A stretch of 64,000 nucleotides of DNA from Christensenella sp034926635 (GTDB lineage Bacteria > Bacillota > Clostridia > Christensenellales > Christensenellaceae), in assembly GCA_034926635.1 (NCBI GenBank), contig JAYFQX010000010.1, positions 186,001 through 250,000 on the forward strand. The letters are read 5' to 3'. Below are positions 34,543 to 43,181 of this stretch, in pieces (within the stretch, counting starts at the first letter, position 1; every line of letters starts with the position of its first letter). The notes under the pieces were generated by a model, which was given only the letters and a program-made list of their open reading frames with translations, made no database searches and had not been told where the DNA came from. Made by a program: the position numbers and the translations under genes.

Positions 34543-34893
34543 ATGATGAACATTGAGAGATTTGAGCAGGTATTGGCGCAGGGCAAGAAAGACGAAACCA
34601 TCAATTCCACGCTGCTGTGGGCCTACCGGGACAGCAAGGAGGCTGGGAACGACCGCATCAACTTTGGCGAGGTCATTTGGGATTACGACATCGAGCCGAT
34701 TCTGGAGGGCCTGAAGGCCGAGGGTATTACCGAATTCACCATCAGCAGCACTTTTAGCAGCCTGATTGAAACGCTGGCCGCTTTCGACAAGCTGGGCTGC
34801 CGCATGGCTGGCCTGGCGCAGGTCAAGACACGGTACACCGACTGGCAGACTGGCGAACACGCCCTCATCCCGGCCATCCGAATGAGCCTGTAA
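34543..34893 (+). CDS. Element-encoded hypothetical protein (116 aa)
   Basis: A small acidic protein of unknown function. GGAGG at 34530-34534 lies eight bases before ATG 34543; the ATG at 34528 overlaps that site and was not chosen. It has a helical N-terminus (IERFEQVLAQGKKDE), a central WDYDIEPILEGLKAEGITEFTIS and a C-terminal GCRMAGLAQVKTRY. Similar proteins are common next to DUF4314 genes in gut-Firmicute elements, as far as I recall. It is preceded by the second 38-bp repeat and is the last plus-strand gene before the minus-strand defence cassette. Confidence 0.78.
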   Translation: MMNIERFEQVLAQGKKDETINSTLLWAYRDSKEAGNDRINFGEVIWDYDIEPILEGLKAEGITEFTISSTFSSLIETLAAFDKLGCRMAGLAQVKTRYTDWQTGEHALIPAIRMSL

Positions 34894-34962
34894 TATATTG
34901 AAAACCAGCAAAATAGCTGCCGAGACATGCGCTGATGTGGCATGCCTCGGCAGCTGTTTCGC

Positions 34963-35763
34963 TTATTTTAACTTTTTTAGGGGCATGCACAAAACTTCAT
35001 AGGCGTATCGATACACCGTATTTGAAGATTCATCAGGTGAAATGTCTCCATGTGCCAAGCAGCATCGAAGCATATATAAAATAGTAATTATTGCTTGACT
35101 TATTTTACCAGTATCTTTTACAAAGCTATATGTGCCGATGGTAATATGTCTCTCAATATCATTCCTATCGTCCCCGGTGGCCAAAATGCTGGTTGTACTA
35201 TAAGGTGTTAGTTTTTCATAGCATGTTTGACATTTTCCTTGACGTTCGTCTGATAAGCGCTGAAAGTCAGATTGTTGTACTAACTCATCAAGATTGTATT
35301 CATCCTGCTCATAACGCAATATTTCTGCTCCTGCACGAGTTTCGGTCACGACTGTTGTAATTTTCCCGTGAGCGCGTTTGCATTCATATTTTATATTCCG
35401 AAACTCAAAGTGTTCATTTGCGTTGCTATTTTTTATCGCAACTTCTGAGAATGATACCGTCTGCCGCACGCCAATATATTCCTGTGTTGTAATTGCAGCA
35501 CGCAGCAAGGCGGAGTGTAGTGCTGCGAGGTTCTCTCGGAAAGCACTGCCCTCATCTGTATCTGTGGTCAACAAATTTTCAATGTAAGTTTTGAAACGAT
35601 TTGTTTTTCCACCGATATATTCGATGCACTCCTTATCTGTTTTTCCTTCTACCTCGCCACTAAAGTTATACCATGCGTTAAAAGCAATCCACGCCTTCAT
35701 GAAAGCAGAGAAGTAATCTATTTTGATGTCTATGGCATCAATCCAGTCTTTATATCCGGGCAT
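34963..35763 (-). CDS. HEPN-domain protein linked to restriction cassette
   Basis: A 266-residue protein. The C-terminal segment ILYMLRCCLAHGD contains R233-x4-H238, the RX4-6H motif of HEPN ribonucleases, in the Apea-like context (YxxRcxLaHG). The N-terminal IDYFSAFMKAWIAFNAWYNF is the helical partner region often seen in these proteins. Two Cys (CQTCYEK, 178-181) could bind metal. It begins 11 bases after the hsdS stop with GTGAGG before the ATG, so it is the fourth gene of the xre-hsdM-hsdS operon. HEPN proteins often act as RNA-cutting effectors in defence; that role here is inference. Confidence 0.7.
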   Translation of the reverse strand: MPGYKDWIDAIDIKIDYFSAFMKAWIAFNAWYNFSGEVEGKTDKECIEYIGGKTNRFKTYIENLLTTDTDEGSAFRENLAALHSALLRAAITTQEYIGVRQTVSFSEVAIKNSNANEHFEFRNIKYECKRAHGKITTVVTETRAGAEILRYEQDEYNLDELVQQSDFQRLSDERQGKCQTCYEKLTPYSTTSILATGDDRNDIERHITIGTYSFVKDTGKISQAIITILYMLRCCLAHGDISPDESSNTVYRYAYEVLCMPLKKLK

Positions 35764-35774
35764 ATCGGCTCACC

Positions 35775-37238
35775 TCACTTTGCATGAATGACATCATCAT
35801 TCATAATGCGAAGAGCCTCTTGCTCTAGTTTATATGCTTCATATCGCTTGGCATTGGCGGTTAGTGCAAGGTCGTTGATGTGCTTTTGAACTTCGTGATT
35901 TTTTAACAGCGGAATTGGAATCTGGCTGACATGTTTGTCATCAATCTCATCGACCACAGAACCATAGGTATATCTTGTTATAAGATGATAGCCATAATCA
36001 GAGGCTAAGAAAACATTGATATATCCAGCGAGCTCGGTGTTCGCTGGAACCACACGGATAATATGCTGATTGGCAGTCCAGTTTTCCCAATGCTTTCCAA
36101 CAAGCGTTACTTTTCCGATTGTTCCGCTACAGGTTATCATTGTCATATTTTCGTGCAATTCTAACTGCTTGGTAATACGGTCAGCATGATGAACAAGTGA
36201 CAAATATTTTTTGTTGGAAGGGTCTAATTCCCATAATTGTTTTCCACCAATGAAAACACGACCATGTCCTTCATCCACATATACACGCTTAAAGCGCCCC
36301 GGCAAAATGATGTCCCTGCTAATCCGAGCATCACCAACTGTCGTAACCTCCTCAGCATGTAATTGCAGGTGCTTTGTGATTGCATCCACAATCGGCACAT
36401 GGTAGGAGGCATCCAAGCGCAGGCTCATATTGCTCAGCTTAACACTGAATGTGTCTACTGGGGCGGTACTTTTCTGCATTTCGGAAATCGGCGGTAATTG
36501 CAGTTCCTCTACCAACAGTCGAGTTGCTTCATCGATTAGTTCATTTGATTCATCTCGAAGCGCGTAGGATTGAACAATCAAGTCGCTAATTTTCTGCTTT
36601 AACGAAGCGGGTGCATCCGGGATTGGTACTGAATCCAAATGGTCTGCTTCGATATGTGTAATAACCGCTCCATAACTATTGGTCAATAAAATTCTGTTGC
36701 CAACCTGACTTTTCAAATAGGCATATACATACCCGGCGTCCTTGCTATCGTTGCAGCTAATGCGCAACAAATCATGACTGAAAATCAAATTATCCAAAGT
36801 ATTCGAAACGTAAGATACTTTTCCGATTGTTCCAGAGCAAGTCATCAATATCTGTCCGTGATGGACTCTTAATGCATCAATATTTGTCTTGGTTCGCTTT
36901 GAGATATACCCATCCGGTGTCGGCTTAATATCAAGAATGGTTGATGGCTGATAGATAGGGTATTCAGACTTTTCCACCCAAATTCGCTTAAATCTACCAC
37001 ATGTGTAAGAATTGGATATACCATTTTCTCCACACAGCATTTTAGGATTGTATTTACCATGTGTAATAAGATGGCGAGCTTGCTTCGCCTCTACATCAAA
37101 AACACTTGCCTCCAATCGCTTGCCGCGAGCAATTACATCAGAGAGAGCCACTTCACACCATTTCAATGGGCTCTCGCTTATTTCAACTTCCGGCAATTCA
37201 GGTACTACATAGTTACGAGCAAGATTATCATTTACCAT
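35775..37238 (-). CDS. hsdS: Restriction-modification specificity subunit (HsdS-like)
   Basis: A 487-residue DNA-recognition subunit. The start ATG 37238 overlaps the hsdM stop and follows GGAGGG by six bases; a longer frame adds eight residues that mainly encode that site. Two target-recognition units repeat: each has a GRFKRIWVE / GRFKRVYVDEG element, TCSGTIGKV(S/T) and a tail of the type YGAVITHIEADHLDSVPIP / YGSVVDEIDDKHVSQIPIP, separated by coiled helices. This is the usual pseudo-symmetric type I / BcgI-B organisation for a bipartite target. The exact target cannot be read from the sequence. Confidence 0.9.
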   Translation of the reverse strand: MVNDNLARNYVVPELPEVEISESPLKWCEVALSDVIARGKRLEASVFDVEAKQARHLITHGKYNPKMLCGENGISNSYTCGRFKRIWVEKSEYPIYQPSTILDIKPTPDGYISKRTKTNIDALRVHHGQILMTCSGTIGKVSYVSNTLDNLIFSHDLLRISCNDSKDAGYVYAYLKSQVGNRILLTNSYGAVITHIEADHLDSVPIPDAPASLKQKISDLIVQSYALRDESNELIDEATRLLVEELQLPPISEMQKSTAPVDTFSVKLSNMSLRLDASYHVPIVDAITKHLQLHAEEVTTVGDARISRDIILPGRFKRVYVDEGHGRVFIGGKQLWELDPSNKKYLSLVHHADRITKQLELHENMTMITCSGTIGKVTLVGKHWENWTANQHIIRVVPANTELAGYINVFLASDYGYHLITRYTYGSVVDEIDDKHVSQIPIPLLKNHEVQKHINDLALTANAKRYEAYKLEQEALRIMNDDVIHAK

Positions 37239-39253
37239 GCCAATCCCTCCTGCTTCTTCCATTCTGCGAAAATTGCAGGGACATCAGGTGTCTGGTCATC
37301 TTCAACTTTGTGCGTTTGCTGGTGAGATACAGTACGGCTGCCTTCGCCCGTCTCGCCGAGAACCAACACGCTGTTAGTGTCAGGAACAAGGATTTCATTT
37401 CCCTCGTCATCACGCTTGAACAAAGGATTACCACGCTTGTCATGGCCGACTTTTTCTACCATAGACATGAAGATGTTGTAATCAGCCATTTGCCCAGAAG
37501 ATTCCTCTGATGCAATCTGCTCAGCGGTCTTTTTCTGCAAAATCAGGACAGAGGTCTGGGTACCATTTCGAGGCTGGAAAGTGTCTGCGTGCAGGTCAAT
37601 GCTTGCAACAATTCTGTGATTTTTTATCAGCCATTCACGAATATAGCCAAGTCCCGGTGCCCCAAGAATGGAGTCCGGCAGAACAATACCCATTCTTCCG
37701 CCGGGAACAAGTAATTGGGTACAACGCTCGATGAACAGAATTTCCGGAGGAACGGAAGATTGCAGTCTCGGAGTCATTGTCCATACGCCGGTTTTCTTGT
37801 CGTTTTCCCAGATATGAGCCAACTCAAACTGCTCCAAAATGTTCTTGTCCTTAATCGGAATTTTGCTGCCAAACGGCGGGTTTGTGACAATAACATCAAA
37901 ATATCCAATGCTACTGAAATTGCGTATTTCCGCTTTCTTGACATGAAGCGCGTCTGCGAGGCGAGTTCTGAATTCATCAGCCCATTCGTGAGGCGGCAAC
38001 AGCGAATTTGTTTGCAGAATGTTGCCGCTGCCATCGTTGTTCATAACCATATTCATTTTAGTGGCCTTGACTAAGTCTGGGTTGATATCAAACCCATAAT
38101 AGTTGGATGCAGCCATTTCAGAAATACGGTCTTGGAATGTACGAATTGTATTGCTATCCCAATTCTCACGCTTTATCCCCAGTGATGCGGAAAACTCTCT
38201 TTCGAGCTCACTAATTACATGAGTCATTGCAGTTACAAGAAAACCACCCGTACCGCAAGAGGAATCGAGAACTTTCTCATCCATTCGAGGATTAATCATT
38301 TCGACAACCATTTTCATGACATTTCTTGGGGTGAAGAATTCTCCGCGGTCACCTCGGAGGTTGGCACCAACAATTTCTTCATATGCCTTTCCCTTAATGT
38401 CAATGTTGGTGTTAAGCAGGCTATATCGCTGCAGCTCACTGACAATATATGCAAGGCTTCTGGGACTGAGCTTTATCTCATCATTTGCATCGAAAATCTT
38501 GCCGTGTCTCTTTTTAACACGCTCGAAAATCTTGCCGATTCTCTTTCGGACAGTAAGCTGGCCATCAGGATTTGAGCGTTCCTCGGAAGTGGTGTAGAAC
38601 TCTAATGGCGCAGGGATATTGCGTTCATCCTCAATTTTACAGAAAATAACCTTGAGAAGTTCAAAGAAAGCAGGCTGTTTCTGCATGCCATCATTTACAT
38701 AAATATGGTTATGACAAGTCTTAAACACAAACAGCAGATTGTCATCAGATGCATTGCGAAGGCTTGTTCTGCTCGGCCTGTTTACATCATCCAGATTTCC
38801 ATCGGCTGACGGAATGTCATTGTACTCCATGAATTGGATGTTTCCGTTGTCATCAACATATTTACGGAATACATATTTCTGGATACTATTTGTCCACATG
38901 CCCCACTCGCAGTTGGGGCAAACAGACATATATGACTGAAGCTGTGCAATACCATCTTTGGCATTGCGCGCATCAACGGTTTCTTTTTTACACTCGATAA
39001 TGAGCTTAATCGTTCCTTGGGTCTGTTCAGATGCGTCTTTTTCCCAAATGACAATATCTGCACGCGGCTTATTAGAGCCGACCTGCAACGTAAATTCAAC
39101 AGAGATTTGGCTTGGCATATATTTGTGCTCATTCACCAAACGCTTTTCTATCGTCTGGCGGACATATTCTTCCGGTGTATCATTACGGAATTTACCGTCA
39201 ATATAGTCGCATATTTTTCCATCTGGGATAACAATTACTTTTTGTGTACTCAT
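37232..39253 (-). CDS. hsdM: Fused nuclease and N6-adenine methyltransferase (HsdM/BcgIA-like)
   Basis: A 673-residue two-domain enzyme. Residues about 25-150 form an HSDR_N-type PD-(D/E)XK nuclease: RADIVIW supplies D66 and IIECKKE supplies E87 and K89, with E53 upstream. Residues about 280-600 form the methyltransferase, with GEFFTPR, motif I as DSSCGTGGFL (from 330) and motif IV NPPF (458-461). Plain HsdM lacks the nuclease part. With an S subunit next to it and no HsdR translocase in the element, the arrangement resembles the BcgI A/B type IIB systems. It overlaps the xre stop by four bases (ATGA) and the hsdS start by seven. Confidence 0.9.
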   Translation of the reverse strand: MSTQKVIVIPDGKICDYIDGKFRNDTPEEYVRQTIEKRLVNEHKYMPSQISVEFTLQVGSNKPRADIVIWEKDASEQTQGTIKLIIECKKETVDARNAKDGIAQLQSYMSVCPNCEWGMWTNSIQKYVFRKYVDDNGNIQFMEYNDIPSADGNLDDVNRPSRTSLRNASDDNLLFVFKTCHNHIYVNDGMQKQPAFFELLKVIFCKIEDERNIPAPLEFYTTSEERSNPDGQLTVRKRIGKIFERVKKRHGKIFDANDEIKLSPRSLAYIVSELQRYSLLNTNIDIKGKAYEEIVGANLRGDRGEFFTPRNVMKMVVEMINPRMDEKVLDSSCGTGGFLVTAMTHVISELEREFSASLGIKRENWDSNTIRTFQDRISEMAASNYYGFDINPDLVKATKMNMVMNNDGSGNILQTNSLLPPHEWADEFRTRLADALHVKKAEIRNFSSIGYFDVIVTNPPFGSKIPIKDKNILEQFELAHIWENDKKTGVWTMTPRLQSSVPPEILFIERCTQLLVPGGRMGIVLPDSILGAPGLGYIREWLIKNHRIVASIDLHADTFQPRNGTQTSVLILQKKTAEQIASEESSGQMADYNIFMSMVEKVGHDKRGNPLFKRDDEGNEILVPDTNSVLVLGETGEGSRTVSHQQTHKVEDDQTPDVPAIFAEWKKQEGLAW

Positions 39254-39600
39254 ATTGTTCCTCCATGTACTTTGTTCTTGGCCTTGCGTAAACTTTTTCG
39301 AATCGAACTGATTGCTTCCGGATTATCCGAAACCATCTGTGTGATATCGGCTGGTAGTTCACCACGCTCCTTTGCGGCCATGTTAAAGAAACGTTCTTTG
39401 GCTTGTTCGTCAGCATGAAGGATTTCCACTGCCCTAAACTGCAAATGAGGCGGAAATGGATTTGTTCTTCCTGAAACGATGTCATAAAAATAGGGCTTTT
39501 TGATACCAAGCTGAGTGTAAAAATCGGTTTGTGTCAACCCAGCTTCTTTAATTAGTCGCTTCAAGTATTCACCGAATCGAGTGTCATCATCCACGCTCAT
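39250..39600 (-). CDS. XRE-type regulator of restriction cassette
   Basis: A helix-turn-helix protein of about 116 residues. FGEYLKRLIKEAGLTQTDFY and LGIKKPYFYDIVSGR form the helix-turn-helix, and a helical tail follows. The start is uncertain: ATG 39609, ATG 39600 or GTG 39594. Only GTG 39594 has well-placed GGAGG (eight bases). It heads the minus-strand operon and overlaps hsdM by four bases. A palindrome on its promoter suggests autoregulation, as in controller proteins that delay restriction until methylation is complete. That role is inferred. Confidence 0.82.
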   Translation of the reverse strand: MSVDDDTRFGEYLKRLIKEAGLTQTDFYTQLGIKKPYFYDIVSGRTNPFPPHLQFRAVEILHADEQAKERFFNMAAKERGELPADITQMVSDNPEAISSIRKSLRKAKNKVHGGTI

Positions 39601-39616
39601 CACCTCCATTTAGTAT

Positions 39617-39630
39617 GTATGTATACATAC
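39617..39630. promoter_or_regulatory. Operator-like palindrome before xre
   Basis: GTATGTATACATAC is a perfect 14-bp palindrome. Further half-sites (AGTATGT, TAACATACTT) flank it. It overlaps the -10 of the xre promoter. Confidence 0.6.
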
Positions 39631-39655
39631 TAACATACTTTAAGAAAAAACACAA
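39627..39655 (-). promoter_or_regulatory. Promoter of the restriction cassette
   Basis: On the minus strand TTGTGT (39655-39650) and TAGTAT (39632-39627) are separated by 17 bp. Confidence 0.6.
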
Positions 39656-39660
39656 TAGGG

Positions 39661-40456
39661 AACGCATAATTGGTGCAAAAAAGTCCTCCGGGGATTCGTC
39701 CTCGGAGAATATTTTTTGTGCTTTTTTCGGCTCTCTCTTCGAAATGGGCCATTTTCTCTTGACGGTAGATTTGTAGGGACAAGTATGACAGTCACCCTTC
39801 GCAAAAAATGAATACAGCTTTGAGCCGCAACGGCCTCATCAGCCTTACGCCCGGAAAAGCAGAAATGAGATTTTTGAATTTTTCATCCAAAATTCTTACG
39901 AACACGGTCTTTGGCTACATAGCTGTCAAGAAGATGGCTGCTTCCTAAATAGCAAAAAGTTTTTCAGAAGTTTTCGGCCAAACGGCACTTACGCCTCCAT
40001 TGGGAAGTGTAGATGAGATTATTTCAAAAAGTTTCGTCAAACCGAGCCGCTGACCTCCAGTGGATGGTGAATGAGGAAAAAGCCAAAAGCATTGGCTCAA
40101 TTCCGCTACTGACCTCCATTGGAAAGTGAGGACAGGAATTTTTGAAAAACATCCGCTCAAATCTGCCGGAGTTCTCCAGTGGGAAAGTGTTGGAAGAAAA
40201 TTCTCCGAAATTGGGAGTTTGCCGTTCTTTCAATACATAGCTGTCGGAGGGAAACAGGGAGTTGTTCTTTTCGGCTGGCTCAGGGAAGAAAAGAAATTTC
40301 CCAAATTCCCGGACAAAACCGCTGCAAACCACCAGTAGACGGTGAAGGGCCAAACATCCCTCAGATTGGAGGTGAGGAAATTGAGCACCAAAGCCAAGGC
40401 ACACAGGCGGCCTGATGAAACGCCTGCCAAAAACAAACGAGAGGAGAAAAAACATC
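39661..40456. other. Gene-free region before primase, possible replication origin
   Basis: About 800 bases without a gene separate the divergent xre and primase genes. It contains a hairpin with flanking A and T runs near 39680-39717 (CTCCG/CGGAG), a TTGACG at 39759-39764, a 12-base direct repeat TACATAGCTGTC (39916-39927 and 40234-40245), and between those copies the 60-bp periodic array. The position next to a primase-helicase suggests an origin. Confidence 0.55.
39995..40203. repeat. Degenerate ~60-bp tandem repeats (iteron-like)
   Basis: CTCCA(T/G)TGG followed by a variable (A/T)(A/G)GTG box occurs at 39995, 40055, 40114 and 40174, spaced 60, 59 and 60 bases. Between the boxes, partial motifs such as GCTCAA, GTCAAACCG and an A/T tract (CAAAAAG, GAAAAAC) recur at the same phase. 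A diverged fifth copy may start near 40323. The array is too diverged for CRISPR. Confidence 0.65.
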
Positions 40457-42754
40457 ATGAGCACTACAAGTTTCACAATGTACCACGCCGACTGCGTGGG
40501 CAACGCTGCAAACTGCCTGTATCCGCATAAAGTGACGGTTACCGATGCTGCCAGCATGAAAGCGGCCATGACCAAGGACTATGTATTCTCGGCCTTTAAG
40601 AACAACTACCGCAATGCCGAGAATTTCCTTTCTGCGGATGCACTGGCGGTGGATTGCGATAACGACCATTCTGACTGCCCGGAGGCATGGGTCACGCCGG
40701 ATACCATTGACGCCAAGTTTCAGGGCGTGGCATTCGCCGTACATTACAGCCGTCACCACAATCTGCAAAAAGGCGATAAATCACCGAGGCCACGGCTCCA
40801 TGTCATCTTCCCGATAGACACCGTGACCGACAGCAACGAGTACGCCGCTATGAAAGCGACCGTACAGCGCATCTTCCCGTACTTCGATACCAAGGCACTG
40901 GACGCTGCCCGATTCTTTTTCGGCACGGCAAAGCCGGAGGTGGAGTTCCGGGGCGGCAGCATCAATCTGACACAGTTCCTTGCAGAATACGAGGAAAGCG
41001 ATGAGGAGCTGCTGGCAGCGCTGGATGCCGTCATCAGCGAGGGCAATCGCAACAACAGCCTGTCGCGCTTCGCTGGACGCACCCTGAAACGCTACGGCGA
41101 TACCGAGGATGCCTACCAGCGTTTCCTGCAGGAGGCCGAGAAATGCGTACCTCCTTTGCCGGACAGCGAATTGCAGACTATCTGGCGCAGCGCCATTACC
41201 TTCTATAAAAAGGTACAGTCCCAGCCGGATTATGTATCGCCGGAGAAATTCAATGCGACCGTGGCCACGCTCAAGCCGGACGATTACTCCGATGTGGGAC
41301 AGGCCATCGTGCTGGCAAACGAATACGGCAATGAGCTGCGCTACTCCCCGGCAATAGACTATCTCCGCTTCAATGGCATCTACTGGCAGGAATCCAAGTC
41401 CCGTGCACAGGCCGCTGCACAGGAGTTGACGGAGCGCCAGCTGGAGGAGGCCCGTGCTCTTATCCGAAACGCCAAGGAAGCAATGGAGGCCACTGGTGCC
41501 TCTGCACTGATTTCCTCGATGGGTGAAAAGAAAGCAATGGACGCATTCTCCCCGGAACAGGCAAAAGCCTATGACGCATACAGCACGGCCCTCGATTATT
41601 ACAGCTTCGTCATCAAGCGCCGCATTTCCAAGAATATCGCAGCCACCATCAAGGAAGCGCAGCCGATGCTGGAAATCGACCATACCGCACTGGACAGGGA
41701 CGGTTTTCTGCTGAACACACCCACAGGCACCTATGACCTGCGCAAGGGCCAGAGCGGCGCCAGAGAGCACTGTGCGGATGACTTCATCACCAAGGTCACC
41801 TCGGTTTCACCCAGCGGCAAGGGCATGAAAGCATGGAAGGAAGCACTGGATACCTTTTTCTGCGGCGATACCGACCTAATGGAATATGTGCAGCGTGTGG
41901 TGGGCCTTGCAGCCATCGGCAAGGTTTATGTGGAGGCACTCATCATCGCCCACGGCGAGGGCCGCAACGGCAAATCCACCTTCTGGAATGTGCTGTCCCG
42001 TGTGCTCGGCTCCTACAGCGGTAACCTTTCTGCCGATACGCTGACGGTCGGCTGCCGCAGAAATGTGAAGCCGGAGCTGGCAGAGGCCAAGGGCAAGCGA
42101 CTGCTGATTGCTGCCGAGTTGGAGGAAGGCACTCGCCTGAACACCTCCACAATCAAGCAGTTCTGCTCCACGGATGAGGTATTTGCCGAGAAAAAATACA
42201 AATCGCCCTTCAGCTTTATCCCGACCCACACGCTGGTGCTGTACACCAATCACCTGCCGAAGGTAGGAGCCAATGACCCCGGCACATGGCGCAGACTGCT
42301 GGTCATTCCGTTCAATGCCGTCATTGAGGGGAAGGGCGATGTGAAGAATTACGCCGACTGGCTGTACAAGCATTGCGGCGAAGCAATTCTGGCGTGGATT
42401 ATCCTCGGTGCGCAGAAGGTCATTGCAGAGGACTTCCATCTGGTACAGCCGCAGGTGGTGAAACAGGCCATTCAGTCCTACCGGGAAAATAACGACTGGC
42501 TCAACCATTTCATTATGGAACGCTGCGATGTTGGCCCGGCCCTGAAGGAGCGCTCCGGCGATTTGTACACAGCCTACCGCCTTTACTGCAACACTACCGG
42601 GGACTTCACACGCAGCACCACCGATTTCTATGCCGCTATCGAGTTTGCCGGGTATGAGCGCCGCAAGAGCAAGACCGAGAGTTACATCTACGGCTTACAC
42701 CTGAAGGACTATGATGACCCGTCCGCAAGCGAGGATTTTCTCATCACGGCGTGA
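40457..42754 (+). CDS. P4/D5-type primase-helicase (replication protein)
   Basis: A 765-residue replication protein of the element. The N-terminal half resembles phage prim-pol/VapE-like regions (AVDCDNDHSD with acidic residues, RPRLHVIFPID). A D5_N-type region follows (LNTPTGTYDLRKG), then an SF3 helicase: Walker A GEGRNGKST, Walker B RLLIAAELEE, motif C HTLVLYTNHLP and the arginine-finger segment TWRRLLVIPF. The start ATG 40457 follows GAGGAG. It should unwind and prime DNA at a nearby origin, consistent with the periodic repeats upstream. Similar proteins occur in phage satellites and integrative plasmids. Confidence 0.9.
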   Translation: MSTTSFTMYHADCVGNAANCLYPHKVTVTDAASMKAAMTKDYVFSAFKNNYRNAENFLSADALAVDCDNDHSDCPEAWVTPDTIDAKFQGVAFAVHYSRHHNLQKGDKSPRPRLHVIFPIDTVTDSNEYAAMKATVQRIFPYFDTKALDAARFFFGTAKPEVEFRGGSINLTQFLAEYEESDEELLAALDAVISEGNRNNSLSRFAGRTLKRYGDTEDAYQRFLQEAEKCVPPLPDSELQTIWRSAITFYKKVQSQPDYVSPEKFNATVATLKPDDYSDVGQAIVLANEYGNELRYSPAIDYLRFNGIYWQESKSRAQAAAQELTERQLEEARALIRNAKEAMEATGASALISSMGEKKAMDAFSPEQAKAYDAYSTALDYYSFVIKRRISKNIAATIKEAQPMLEIDHTALDRDGFLLNTPTGTYDLRKGQSGAREHCADDFITKVTSVSPSGKGMKAWKEALDTFFCGDTDLMEYVQRVVGLAAIGKVYVEALIIAHGEGRNGKSTFWNVLSRVLGSYSGNLSADTLTVGCRRNVKPELAEAKGKRLLIAAELEEGTRLNTSTIKQFCSTDEVFAEKKYKSPFSFIPTHTLVLYTNHLPKVGANDPGTWRRLLVIPFNAVIEGKGDVKNYADWLYKHCGEAILAWIILGAQKVIAEDFHLVQPQVVKQAIQSYRENNDWLNHFIMERCDVGPALKERSGDLYTAYRLYCNTTGDFTRSTTDFYAAIEFAGYERRKSKTESYIYGLHLKDYDDPSASEDFLITA

Positions 42755-42938
42755 GAGGGTGACGGGCAATGACGGTCTCGGTATAAACTTCCCTATAGCA
42801 CTTTTTTGAAAACCCCTATAGAGAAGTTTAGTAGATGACCACCACCGCCCATCACCCTGATGAAGGGAGGTGGGGCCTATGGGCTGATACAACGCACAAG
42901 ATCACTACTGTGGACACCCACAGGGAAAGGAGAACGCT
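42755..42938. other. Spacer with long inverted repeat
   Basis: No gene lies here. A 15-bp inverted repeat with one mismatch (arms 42784-42798 and 42816-42830, TAAACTTC-x-CTATAG) surrounds a 17-base loop. It lacks a clean T tract. It could be a terminator-like or protein-binding element. Confidence 0.55.
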
Positions 42939-43181
42939 ATGAGAATGCTTGGAATTATGAACGAAGAATTTCGCTTGGACAAGGAAGATTTCAGCAACGC
43001 CCGTTACAACTGCGTGGCGCTGATGAAGAGTCCTTGTAACACCACCGCCGCACTGATGCAGAGCCGCTGTGGTATCCCGGAACGCTGGTGCGTCATTTAT
43101 GGCGGCAACAATCTGTTCTTCACCAGCCAGCAGAGTGCCATTAACTACTGTGCAACGCACGGCTTTTCCAATTTGGACTGA
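42939..43181 (+). CDS. Element-encoded small protein (80 aa)
   Basis: An unrecognised small protein with a good AAAGGAG before ATG 42939. It has five Cys (positions about 24, 33, 44, 51 and 71) and a central GIPERWCVIYGGNNLFF. It lies between the primase and the GC-rich non-coding tract upstream of the capsid gene. Phage HNH or terminase small-subunit genes would often sit about here, but it shows no HNH motif. Confidence 0.65.
   Translation: MRMLGIMNEEFRLDKEDFSNARYNCVALMKSPCNTTAALMQSRCGIPERWCVIYGGNNLFFTSQQSAINYCATHGFSNLD

Noticed and set aside
35775..39253. Standard type I restriction system
   Set aside because: No HsdR translocase gene is in the element, and the methylase carries its own nuclease domain. 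I therefore prefer a BcgI-type reading, while keeping the hsd symbols for orientation.
39995..40203. CRISPR array
   Set aside because: The units are diverged, conserved only in a short box, and no cas genes are present. The 60-base period without unique spacers fits iterons better.
40781..41770. 329-codon minus-strand frame opposite the primase-helicase
   Set aside because: A shadow frame; the plus strand shows Walker A, Walker B and motif C.
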